From JACCXG01 sp963785755 (lineage in GTDB: Bacteria > Acidobacteriota > Vicinamibacteria > Vicinamibacterales > 2-12-FULL-66-21): DNA of 64,000 bases. Below, piece by piece: positions 19,604 through 28,179 of the stretch. The notes under the pieces are model-generated. The model was given only the letters and a program-made list of their open reading frames with translations. It made no database searches and had not been told where the DNA came from. The DNA is taken from the NCBI GenBank assembly GCA_963785755.1, contig CAWAXG010000037.1:186001-250000 (forward strand), written 5' to 3'. The translations under genes and the position numbers were made by a program. Each line of letters starts with the position of its first letter. Within the stretch, counting starts at the first letter, position 1.

Positions 19604-20371
19604 TCAGGTGTGGCCAGCGACAGTCGTCCCGTCGAGCGCGGTCTTCTCACCCAGAAGCGCAGAGGGTCTGGGCCGGCGCCGCAAGCCGAACGCCTCGATC
19701 GCGTTTCGCCGGATGTGCGCCATCGCTTCCTGGACGATCGTCCGTGATGAGGAGCAGCCGCAGATCTTCCGACACCGATCGTGCCCGCCGCCGCCATCGC
19801 GTGAAGCATGCGTTCGAAAGGCTGCCAGTACTCGCGGCCGATCAGGACGATCGGGAAAGTTTCGAATCTTTCCGGTCTGCACGAGCGTCAGCGCCTCGGA
19901 GAGCTCATCGAGGGTCCCGAGCCCGCCCGGGAGCGCGACGAAGGCATAGGAGTACTTGAACAGAAGGACCTTCCGGACGAAGAAATACCGGCACGTGACC
20001 GAGCGATCGAGAAACGGGTTTGGCTGCTGTTCGAGTGGCAGCTCGATATTACAGCCGACGGATCGCCCGCCTGCCTCCCTCGCGCCGCGGTTGGCCGCCT
20101 CCATCAGGCCCGGTCCTCCCCCCGTCATCACGGTGAACCCGAGCCGCGCGATCGCGCCGCCCACTTCGCAGGCGCGCTGATAGGCGGGCTCACTGGCCGA
20201 GAACCGCGCGGACCCGAACACCGTGACGCAGGGGCCCACGAAATGAAGCGCCCTGAAGCCTGCAATGAAGTCCCGCACCGCTCGCAGCACCAGCCACAGT
20301 TCGCGCCTGCGCGAATGCGGCCCTTCGAGCAGGACCAGATCGTCGATATGGTGGGTCTCGGGGGTGTTCAT
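19604..20371 (-). CDS. LOG-family (lysine decarboxylase-like) nucleotide phosphoribohydrolase, three frameshifts
   Basis: The Rossmann start VTVFGSARFSASEPAYQRA is followed by FTVMTGGGPGLMEAANRGAR and the signature PGGLGTLDEL, as in LOG/YgdH-type phosphoribohydrolases that cleave nucleoside monophosphates. After KIRNFP the coding frame switches near 19860 to VLIGREYWQPFERM, near 19770 to EDLRLLLITDD, and near 19745 back to VQEAMAHIRRNAIEAFG. Three single-base insertions in about 120 bp explain this. About 255 residues. Activity would be lost if the frameshifts are real. Confidence 0.78.
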   Translation of the reverse strand: MNTPETHHIDDLVLLEGPHSRRRELWLVLRAVRDFIAGFRALHFVGPCVTVFGSARFSASEPAYQRACEVGGAIARLGFTVMTGGGPGLMEAANRGAREAGGRSVGCNIELPLEQQPNPFLDRSVTCRYFFVRKVLLFKYSYAFVALPGGLGTLDELSEALTLVQTGKIRNFPDRPDRPRVLAAFRTHASRDGGGGHDRCRKICGCSSSRTIVQEAMAHIRRNAIEAFGLRRRPRPSALLGEKTALDGTTVAGHT

Positions 20372-20447
20372 GGCTGCGCGCCGCTACCGAGCTCTACTGC
20401 AAGGCACCCGCCAGCCACGACTGCACCCGCGCCTCTCGCGCCGGCGC

Positions 20448-21707
20448 TCACAGAACGAGCGCAATCGAGAGAACGGCGGCCACGATCACGAGCGCGAGCG
20501 TGCCGCCGGCGATGAGCCGGAACCGGGGCGATCCAAGGACCAGCGCGATTCCGGTTTTCAAGGCGGTGTTCGCCAGAATCCCTATCGCGATCGCGAACGC
20601 CGCCGTGTCGATGGCGGCGTTGCGAGCGACTTCTCGCGCCATCGACAGCGTCAGGGCATCTACATCGGTCAATCCCAAGTACCGCCGCCGTCGTGAGAAC
20701 GCCAGCGTCACCGAACACCTCGCGAGCGGTATTGACGAGGAAGATGACGAGCTGAAACAGCGGTTGCCATCTGCAGCGCCGCCAGGAGCTGAAGAGGATT
20801 TCGCGACGCGGTCGGCCGCTCGGTGTCCACACTGGACTCGGGCGTCAACGCTCCCAGGCTCCCAGGCCGGCAGCGGCGGCAGCGATGAGTGCGGGGGCGA
20901 TGAAATACGGGGCAACTGCGGGAACCAGTGAAGCATTCAGGACTACGAGTGCAACCAGGACTCGCGGGTAGAGCACCGCGCTGCCACCGATGGCGCCGAC
21001 AGCAAGGGCGCGCGCCGACGCCGGTTCGGCGCGGCTCAGGCGGGCGAACGTGAACGTGACGTTCGTCGACGAAATCAGCCCTCCAATCGCGCCGCCAATG
21101 ACGTATCCGTGGCCGCGTCCGACGAGCGGCCGAGCAGCTGCCCGAGGAAGCTCAGGCCCGAGAAAAAAAGGACGAGGAGCCAGAGCTCGCGAGGTCGGAC
21201 ACCGCCAAACGGACCGTAAGAGCCGGTGGGCAGCAGTGGCAGGACGACGAGGGCCATCACGGCGAAGCGAACCGCCGCTCGCAGTTCCTGATCGTCAATC
21301 CGGCGCACGAGCGCGTGCAGCCTGGATTTCTCGAGCAGGAGCAGAATCTCGATCGTGATGATGGCGCTCGCCAGCCGCAGACTGCCCGTGCCCGCAAGGA
21401 CACCGGCTGCGAGCACGACCAGGGCGGCGACTTCGGTCGTGCCATCGACATCCTGACGGCTGGCCGCGGCATAGGCGGCGACGGTGATCGCGACGGCCCC
21501 GGCGAGCAGCACGGTCGCCGCCGGCACGAGACCCGCCGCAATCAGCCAGCCGCTCAGCCCCGCGACGATCCCGAGCAGCGTAAACGTGCGGATGCCCGCG
21601 AATCGCGCTGACGGGCCCTCGGCATGGCCGGACCACTGCCGTTCCAGGCCCACCGCCGCTCCGCCCAGCGCGGCGACAACGACACCCACCGTTTCCGGAG
21701 GAATCAT
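20448..21707 (-). CDS. MgtC/DUF4010 membrane protein, several frameshifts
   Basis: The start is MIPPETVGVVVAALGGAAVG with LERQWSGHAEG, the MgtC signature region, then repeated membrane helices (IRTFTLLGIVAGLSGWLIAA, SAIITIEILLLLEKSRLHAL). The DUF4010 half continues in other frames: YVIGGAIGGLISSTNVTFTF, VLVALVVLNASLVPAVAPYF, LGLTDVDALTLSMAR and finally GGTLALVIVAAVLSIALVL. At least three or four frame changes occur between 20680 and 21115. The ATG overlaps the upstream stop (ATGA). MgtC-like proteins act in magnesium limitation and acid stress; the transport role is unproven. Confidence 0.75.
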
Positions 21708-22111
21708 GGGAGCCGCGCGCCGATCCTCAACGCTCCCGGACGGAACAGCACGTATTTGAGGCGGCCCCGCAGCCATGCCTCACCGGTGCGATCGTCGTGC
21801 CGGCTGTCGATCGCTTCCTCGAGGACATGGGCGTAGTGACCGCCAAGCCGGCTGACTTCCTGACGCAGCCGATGCTCCGCGCGGGCCATCAGGTCTTGAT
21901 AGCAGCGATCCCACAGGTCGCCGCGCCGTGCGAGGCTCCCGGTCACACGCATGCTGTTCGCCTCGACGACGTGCTCGCCGAGTGGTTCGGCATCCAGAGG
22001 CGGGAGCTCGCGATGCCAGTAGACAACCTTGTGACCGCCGGCGGAATCGGGCGTCGGAGATTCGCCGGCCGGTCCGGGAGCGACTGTTGCGGGCGTGCGT
22101 TCGTTCAGCAT
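21704..22111 (-). CDS. Protein of unknown function
   Basis: 135 residues. The N-terminal 30 residues are Pro/Ala-rich. The rest (KVVYWHRELPPLDAEP, SMRVTGSLARRGDLWDRCYQ, LRGRLKYVLFRPG) looks like a compact helical domain rich in Trp, Tyr and Arg. I cannot name the family. It is coupled to the MgtC-like gene by an ATGA overlap and diverges from the CBS-domain gene. Confidence 0.55.
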   Translation of the reverse strand: MLNERTPATVAPGPAGESPTPDSAGGHKVVYWHRELPPLDAEPLGEHVVEANSMRVTGSLARRGDLWDRCYQDLMARAEHRLRQEVSRLGGHYAHVLEEAIDSRHDDRTGEAWLRGRLKYVLFRPGALRIGARLP

Positions 22112-22212
22112 GGTGTGTGTCCTGACGCTGACCTGAAGGTGCACGAAGCATTCCGCAGGCAGTGTTTCTGTGACGTGAGGGTCGGCACCCGGCTCTGCCG
22201 CGACGTCGCGTC

Positions 22213-22242
22213 GAAATTTTCCACACGTGCGTGAAGTATTCC
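22213..22242 (-). promoter_or_regulatory. Paired GGAATATTTC-like motif
   Basis: On the minus strand GGAATACTTC and GGAAAATTTC stand in direct order 20 bp apart. They lie in the 319-bp divergent gap between 22111(-) and the CBS gene 22431(+). I see no gene in that gap. Confidence 0.4.
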
Positions 22243-22430
22243 GCGTGCGTGGCGCACACGACGCGGCCGGTACCCGGCCGGGTGCCGGCGCCGCCAGCAA
22301 AACGTGCGGGAACTCCAGCGCATCCGATGGCCGCCGCCGCAGAGCCCTTCGGCAGGGATCGTGCTCCTCCAACCACCGGCTGGATGAGACTGGCGACTCG
22401 TGCCAGGCGGGACGACCGCGAGGAGATGCC

Positions 22431-22895
22431 ATGAAGGTGCGCGACATCATGACCTGCCCGCCGCAGACGTGCCACAGCAGCACGAGCCTCTCGGCCGCGA
22501 GCCGGCACATGCGCGACAACAATTGCGGGACGCTGGTGGCCATGGATCCGCGGGGCAGGCTGGCGGGGATTCTCACCGATCGCGACCTGGCCGTGGCGAT
22601 CTGCGACATGGTCGGTGATCCGTCGCGCATTCCGGTGGACACGGTCATGACGCGCCGCGTCCACACCTGCCGGCCGGACGACGATCTTCATGCCGCGATC
22701 GCCGAAATGGCGAGATGGAGAGTGCGGCGCCTGCCTGTCGTCGACAGCGACGGCGATGTGAAGGGCATGATATCGGTCGACGATATCGTCCTCTGGGGCA
22801 TTCACCATCGTGGCCTCGGGCTTCACACCGCGACGCGGGCCCTGCGTGCGATCGTCGCCTCGAGCGAGGTGGTCACCGAGCCGCCGTCGCTGTAG
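22431..22895 (+). CDS. CBS-domain pair protein
   Basis: 154 residues from ATG 22431 (AGGAG upstream). Two CBS motifs: MKVRDIMTCPPQTCHSSTSL with GILTDRDLAVAICD, then VDTVMTRRVHTCRPDDDL with RVRRLPVVDSDGDVKGMISV. Stand-alone CBS pairs bind AMP, ATP or SAM and report cell energy state. Typical partner of Usp-type stress genes. The next gene starts 16 bp downstream. Confidence 0.9.
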   Translation: MKVRDIMTCPPQTCHSSTSLSAASRHMRDNNCGTLVAMDPRGRLAGILTDRDLAVAICDMVGDPSRIPVDTVMTRRVHTCRPDDDLHAAIAEMARWRVRRLPVVDSDGDVKGMISVDDIVLWGIHHRGLGLHTATRALRAIVASSEVVTEPPSL

Positions 22896-22911
22896 CGGCA
22901 CGGAGGAAGTC

Positions 22912-23514
22912 ATGCGGACGATGGCCAGGTTCGTGTGTGTCACGCTGCTGACGATCGCGTCGTCGGTTCAGGCGCAGTCAGGACTTCCCCCAGGCTCCTG
23001 GCGGATTGCGGACGCTCCGCCGGAGCTGCGACCTGCGGCGACAGAGGGCGATCTGATCGTCATCTCTCTCCAGGACGCCCTGCTGCGGGAACTGTCCAGG
23101 ACGCTCGAGGCCGGTGGACCGGCGTCCGCCATCAACTCGTGCCACGTCGACGTGGTCGGAGTCATTCAGCGCCTCGGGCGCTCCGGGGACATCAAGGCCG
23201 GACGAACGAGCGATCGATTGCGCAATCCGGCGAATGCGCCGAAGCCCTGGGCGGCGTCGCTAATCGCGGCGAATGCCGGCCGTCCGGTGAAGGACGTCGA
23301 TGGCTACGTCGTCGATCTCGGCGACAAGGTTGGACTGCTTCGACCCATCGCGCATCGGCCGCTTTGCGCGTCGTGCCATGGCCGGCCGGACACGCTCGCG
23401 CCGGAAGTCCAACATGCCCTGAAGGAGAGGTATCCTGCCGATCGTGCCGTGGGGTTCGCCGAAGGAGAAGTTCGCGGGTGGTTCTGGGTCGAACTGCCGA
23501 AGCGGCAGAGGTGA
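22912..23514 (+). CDS. Secreted Tll0287-like (DUF3365) heme protein
   Basis: 200 residues with a signal peptide (MARFVCVTLLTIASSVQAQS). The Tll0287/DUF3365 features are present: SAINSCHVDVVG in the first half, RNPANAPKPWA, and a c-type heme site LCASCHGRPDTL near residue 160, followed by GEVRGWFWVELP. Such domains are thought to sense redox state or gases at the cell surface. ATG 22912 follows GGAGG. Same operon as the CBS gene. Confidence 0.82.
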   Translation: MRTMARFVCVTLLTIASSVQAQSGLPPGSWRIADAPPELRPAATEGDLIVISLQDALLRELSRTLEAGGPASAINSCHVDVVGVIQRLGRSGDIKAGRTSDRLRNPANAPKPWAASLIAANAGRPVKDVDGYVVDLGDKVGLLRPIAHRPLCASCHGRPDTLAPEVQHALKERYPADRAVGFAEGEVRGWFWVELPKRQR

Positions 23515-23636
23515 TGCCGGCCACGACGCGCGCGTGGCCCCACTTCTGACGACGATCGGGACCGCCTGATGCGCGACCAAAGACAGAGCCCGCGTTCGCC
23601 GGTCAGGCGATCGAAACCGCACCGGCGGTCGAGTTC

Positions 23637-24429
23637 ATGCACGTGTCCCTGGCGTTCGATGCCCACGTGGTCCTGAGCGACCTGAGTTTCAGCGTCGCGC
23701 CGGGCAGCATGAAGATTCTGCTTGGAGCGAGCGGCTCCGGGAAGACCGTGATGCTCAAGCTGATTCTCGGATTGCTCCGCCCCGACAGCGGCATGATCTT
23801 CGTCAACGGACAACGCATCGACGACATGCGCGAGCGCGATCTGCTGCGCGTCCGCGCCGATATCGGCATGCTGTTTCAGGAGAATGCGCTGTTCGATTCT
23901 CTGACCGTCGCCGAGAACGTCGGCTACCGGCTCTACGAAGCGAGCACGTTCGCCGCTCGGCGCGGCACGGCAGCGCGTCGAGGAAGTCCTGGCCTTCGTC
24001 GGCCTCGCCGAGTTCATCGACCGGATGCCGTCGACCCTGTCTGGCGGACAGCGCAAGCGCGTGGCGATCGCCCGCGCGATGGCGTCCAGGCCAGGTCTAT
24101 TGCTGTTCGACGATCCCACGACAGGCCTTGACCCCATCATTGCGGCGACGGTAGACGACGAGATCGTGAAGCTGCGGGATCTCGAGCAGACCACGTCGAT
24201 CCTCGTCACGCATCAGATCCGCGATGCGTTCTACATCGCCACGCATGAGGCGCTGCGGATGCCAGAGGGGATCCGGATTGTGGCCGCCGACGCGACCAGG
24301 GCCGACAACGCCGAGTTCATGGTCCTGCACGAGGGACGCCTGCACTTCGAGGGCACCGCCGGTGCGTTGCTGGCGTCCTCCGACAGCTACCTGCGGGAGT
24401 TCCTGTTCAACACGCTTCCCCCCTGGTAG
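23637..24429 (+). CDS. MlaF/Mkl-type ABC transporter ATP-binding protein, frameshifted
   Basis: Walker A is GASGSGKT, the Q loop is MLFQENALFDSLTVAENVGY, the signature is LSGGQRKRVAIARAM, and Walker B is LLLFDDPTTGLDP, where Asp takes the place of the usual catalytic Glu. Length and motifs fit MlaF-like phospholipid ABC ATPases. The frame shifts near 23965 (expected RVEEVLAFVGLAEFIDR between the halves). The start is doubtful: ATG 23637 is in frame with Walker A, but coding similarity seems to extend further 5'. No MlaE-like permease is adjacent, so the partner must be elsewhere. Confidence 0.82.
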
Positions 24430-24581
24430 GTGTCTCGAGCGGTCCAGGGTGAGCGTGGCCTCGGATCGCGCCGTTCGATGGTGACGTTGCGCCCGGGCGA
24501 CGAGCGATGGGCTCGTGTGTGAGGCGCGTCCTACTCCAGGGCGAGGACATCCGCCACCGCGACTAGTTCACGGCGGCGCGA

Positions 24582-27298
24582 TCACAGGCCGCCGCGGGCC
24601 GCGGCCCGCACGCCGCCGCTGGCGAGGACCCCGCGCTCCGACTTCATGACGGCTTTCCTGCCTTCGTCGAGGATCAGCATCGCGACCGCGAACGGCAGGA
24701 CGAACACCCAGGCGCTCCAGCCGATCGGCGCGGTCCCGAACAGGAGATGACCAGCCGGGGTGTAGTCGATCAACAGAATGAGGGCAATCTCGGCGGCAAT
24801 CCCGACGGTGATCAGCCGGTTGCTGAAGAGCGGCCGCGAGAAGATGGACGACCGCGGGCTTCGGCACAGGTGCACGTTGACGACCTGCATCAGCACGATG
24901 GCGGTCAGGCAGGCGGTCGTGGCCTGCCGATAGATCGCGCTGTCGGCGGGGAGCGCCTGCCCCCATTCCCATCCCGCCCCGAACAGGACGAAGAAGAACG
25001 CGGCCATCGCCGCAAGGGCCTGGCACGAGCCGAGCAGCACGTAGGCGTGCACGAGAAGACCTGGCGTCAACAGCCGATCCTCGCGGCGCCGTGGTGGACG
25101 CTGCATCACCCCGCGGTCCGGCGGTTCCGCGCCAAGGCCGAGCGCGGGGACCATGTCGGTGCCCAGATCCACAGCCAGAATCTGCACGATCGTGAGGGCG
25201 AGCGGCACGCCCGCGAACGCGAACGCCAGGTAGGGGACGAGCTCGGGGATGTTCGACGTCAGGATGTAGGTCAGGAACTTCCGGATGTTCTCGAAGACGG
25301 CGCGGCCTTCTTCGATCCCGTTGACGATGCTCGCAAAGTTGTCGTCCAGGAGGATGACATCGGAGGCTTCCCGGGCCACATCGGTTCCGGAGATGCCCAT
25401 GGCGATGCCGACATCGGCTGCCCGCAACGCCGGTGCATCGTTCACGCCGTCGCCGGTGACTGCGACGATCTCCCGCTTGCGCTGAAGCGCCGTCACGATG
25501 CGGAGCTTCTGATCGGCGGTGACGCGCGCGCAGACGATTTCCGGCGCGTCGAGCGCGAGCTGGATCTCGATGTCCGACATGCGAGCGAGATCGTCTCCGG
25601 TCAGGAGGCGCGGCGCGTCGGTCGTGACCAGGCCGACTTCCCGCGCGATCGCGAGCCCGGTATGGGGATGATCGCCGGTCACCATGACGACCCTGACGCC
25701 CGCGTCGCGGCACCGGCGAACGGCCGCAGGCACTTCGGGACGTGGTGGATCCTCGAAGCCGACGAGCGCCGTCAGGACGAGATCCCCGTCCGCCTCCGCC
25801 AGGACATACCCGGCGGGAAGCACACGATAGGCGAAGGCAAGCACACGAAGCCCGCGATCCGCCATCCCGGTGGCTACCCGGCCGAATGCCTGACAGGCCT
25901 CGGACGTCAGCGGCTCTTGTCGTCCCTCACGCTCGATCCAGCGTGCTCTCGGCAGCAGCTCTTCGGGCGCGCCCTTGACGAACAGGACGACCTCGTCCGG
26001 ACCGCGGTGGACGGTGACCAGGCGCTTGCGCTCGGGGTCGAACGGGATTTCGTCTATGCGATCGAGAACGCCGCGGCCGCCGGCCGCGTCGGCGACCGGA
26101 CCAGGGCAAGCTCCATCGGGTCGCCAATCCATTCCGTGCCGGTGCCGTTGCTGGCCACCTTCAAGTCATGACAGTGACCCGCGCACTCGAGAAACCGGCG
26201 ATGCGCGGCCGCGAACCCGGCGCTCGTGGCCTCGGCGACGGTGACGAACCGGTCAGGCACGTAGATCGCCCGTACCTCCATCCGGTTCAGCGTCAGCGTG
26301 CCGGTCTTGTCGGTACAGATCACCGTCGCCGAGCCGAGTGTCTCGACGCTCGGCAGGTGGCGCACCAGCGTCTGCCGCCGCGCCATGCGCCGCGCGGCCA
26401 TGGCCATCGCCAGCGTCACCGTCGGGAGCAAGCCTTCCGGCACATTCGCGACGATGATGCCGATTGAGAACACGAGACCGATGTGCGTCGGCAGACCAAT
26501 GAAGGCACCGATGACGAACACGAGGACGCCGATGGTGACCGCGAGGAGGGCGATGACGCGACTGAGCGCGGCGATCTCCTTCTGCAGTGGCGACGGCCTG
26601 TCTTCCGTGGCCTGGGTGAGACGGGCGATGCCGCCAAACACGGTATGCATCCCGGTCGCGAACACCACCGCCTTGGCTTCACCCGTCGTCAGCGACGTGC
26701 CGGCGAGCAGGACGTTCCGGCTGCGCAGCAGGTCAGGCTCGTCGCAGACGCCGGCGTCCCGCGAGACCGGCCGGGCCTCTCCCGTCACCGTCGCGTTGTT
26801 CACACGAACGCCGAATGCCTCGACCAGACGACAGTCGGCGGGCACGTTGTCCCCGGCGCTCAACAGGATCACATCGCCGGGAACGACGTCGTCGGACGGA
26901 ATGACATCAACCGCACCGTCGCGCAGCACCCGCACCTGGTGGGGCAGCAGGCGCTGGAGCGCGGCCATCGTCTCCTCGGCACGGTACTCCTGCCAGAATG
27001 AGAAGACGCCGTTGATGACGATCACGCCGACGATGGCCGCCGCCAGTGTCGCCATGCCCTGCCCCGGCATCTGCAGGTCAGCGACCAACGCCAGAACAGC
27101 GGCCACCCACAAGAGCGCGGCGAAGAAGTGTGTGAACTGGGCCGCGAAGCGACGGGGCAGGGAGACGCTGCCCAGGCGCTCGATGCGGTTGGCGCCGAAC
27201 TCGACGTGTCGTGCGCTCGCGTCAGCCCGCGACAGGCCTCCGGACCTGCTGCGCAGCGTCGAGAGCACGGTGTCCAATGGCAGCTGGTGGATCAGCAT
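24582..27298 (-). CDS. P2-type cation ATPase resembling Na+/K+-ATPase class, frameshifted
   Basis: About 905 residues after joining two frames near 26100. It has a cation-ATPase N-terminal domain (LPLDTVLSTLRSRSGGLSRA), an actuator motif TVTGEARP, GIIVANVPEGLLPTVTLAMA in M4, the phosphorylation site CTDKTGTLTLN, KGAPEELLPRA, and the hinge VAVTGDGVNDAPALRAADVG. M6 reads VDLGTDMVPALGL. The NVPEGLL and DLGTDMVPA motifs are those of the P2C (Na+/K+) class rather than of SERCA-type pumps. No beta subunit is nearby. ATG 27298 has GAAGG upstream. Confidence 0.88.
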
Positions 27299-27539
27299 GC
27301 GGCCTTCAAATACTTCGTGCACCACTCGAGCGCCAGCTGCGAGACCAATTCGAGGGCGCCGGGCCCCTCGATGGTGGGCCCGGCCCGCCACAGTGGGCGG
27401 GACAGGCTGGTGAGGAAGCAGAAACGCCGTGGCGCCAGAGGAGCGTCGCAGGAGTACGCGGAGCAATTGCCGTACCTCTGAGGTGGTCGCCGCCCCGTCA
27501 ATCTGGCGGGAACGCGGGCCGCCGGCGATCAAGAGAGCC

Positions 27540-27548
27540 AAATTTTCC
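27540..27548 (-). promoter_or_regulatory. GGAAAATTT motif between ATPase and small gene
   Basis: Minus-strand GGAAAATTT within the 415-bp divergent gap 27299-27713. I see no gene there; this single element belongs to the set described in the findings. Confidence 0.2.
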
Positions 27549-27713
27549 GCAGTCCTCCGCAGATTTCAACGCCCGATGGCCTCGAGTTCGTCTTCAGCTT
27601 AAATGCGATACTCCGCCACGCCCGAAGCCGCAGGCCGCGAACCGGCTGCGAGCCGCGGCACATGGCTTGCTCTCCTGGTCAGGCAACACTGCACGAACCG
27701 GGAGGATGGCGCG

Positions 27714-27944
27714 ATGACTTCGACACGGAGCCGGATTGAAAGCCTGGTGATGCGAATCCAGACCGAGTTTCTCGACAGTCCGATGCTGTCACTGACGCTG
27801 CCGGCCGCACAGCAGCGGTTCGGCATCGACGACGTCATTGCCGCTGGTGTCCTCGGCGCCCTGGTGGATGCGGGAGTGCTGACCGAGCGTGACGGCGTCT
27901 ATCGCAGGTACGTGCCGCGACCCGCGGTTCGACAGGCCGCCTGA
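27714..27944 (+). CDS. Small protein with winged-helix-like pattern
   Basis: 76 residues from ATG 27714, which has GGAGGATGG upstream. The sequence MRIQTEFLDSPMLSLTLPAA, QQRFGIDDVIAAGVLGALVD and AGVLTERDGVYRRYVP resembles a DNA-binding winged helix in which the last part is the wing. Possibly a small regulator of neighbouring stress genes. Unknown function. Confidence 0.55.
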   Translation: MTSTRSRIESLVMRIQTEFLDSPMLSLTLPAAQQRFGIDDVIAAGVLGALVDAGVLTERDGVYRRYVPRPAVRQAA

Positions 27945-27949
27945 ATCAG

Positions 27950-28165
27950 GGAAGGGCCGGCGGCGCTGACCGAGTTCTGAAACAGCATCAGCCGCCGCTT
28001 TTCGTCCAGCCGGAGCAGTTTCTGGTTATGGAGCGGGCTCATCGAAGTCACCGCCTTGAAGCGCTGATGGAATGACGACGCGCTCATGCGGACCGAGGCG
28101 CCCATCTCCTCGACCGTGACGGGTAGACCCGTGCGGTGAGCTCTCCCATCCGCGAATCTGCGCAT
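27950..28165 (-). pseudogene. Fragment of an AraC-family regulator
   Basis: The text VTVEEMGASVRMSASSFHQR, FKAVTSMSPLHNQKLLRLDE and KRRLMLFQ is the typical HTH region of AraC/XylS regulators. The ligand domain and the second HTH are missing on both sides, and the fragment is tucked between two unrelated genes, so it is a remnant. Confidence 0.7.
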
Positions 28166-28179
28166 ATCCGTTCAGCGAA

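Noticed and set aside
24747..26171. 474-codon open frame opposite the P-type ATPase
   Set aside because: Low-complexity charged sequence with no domains; antisense shadow.
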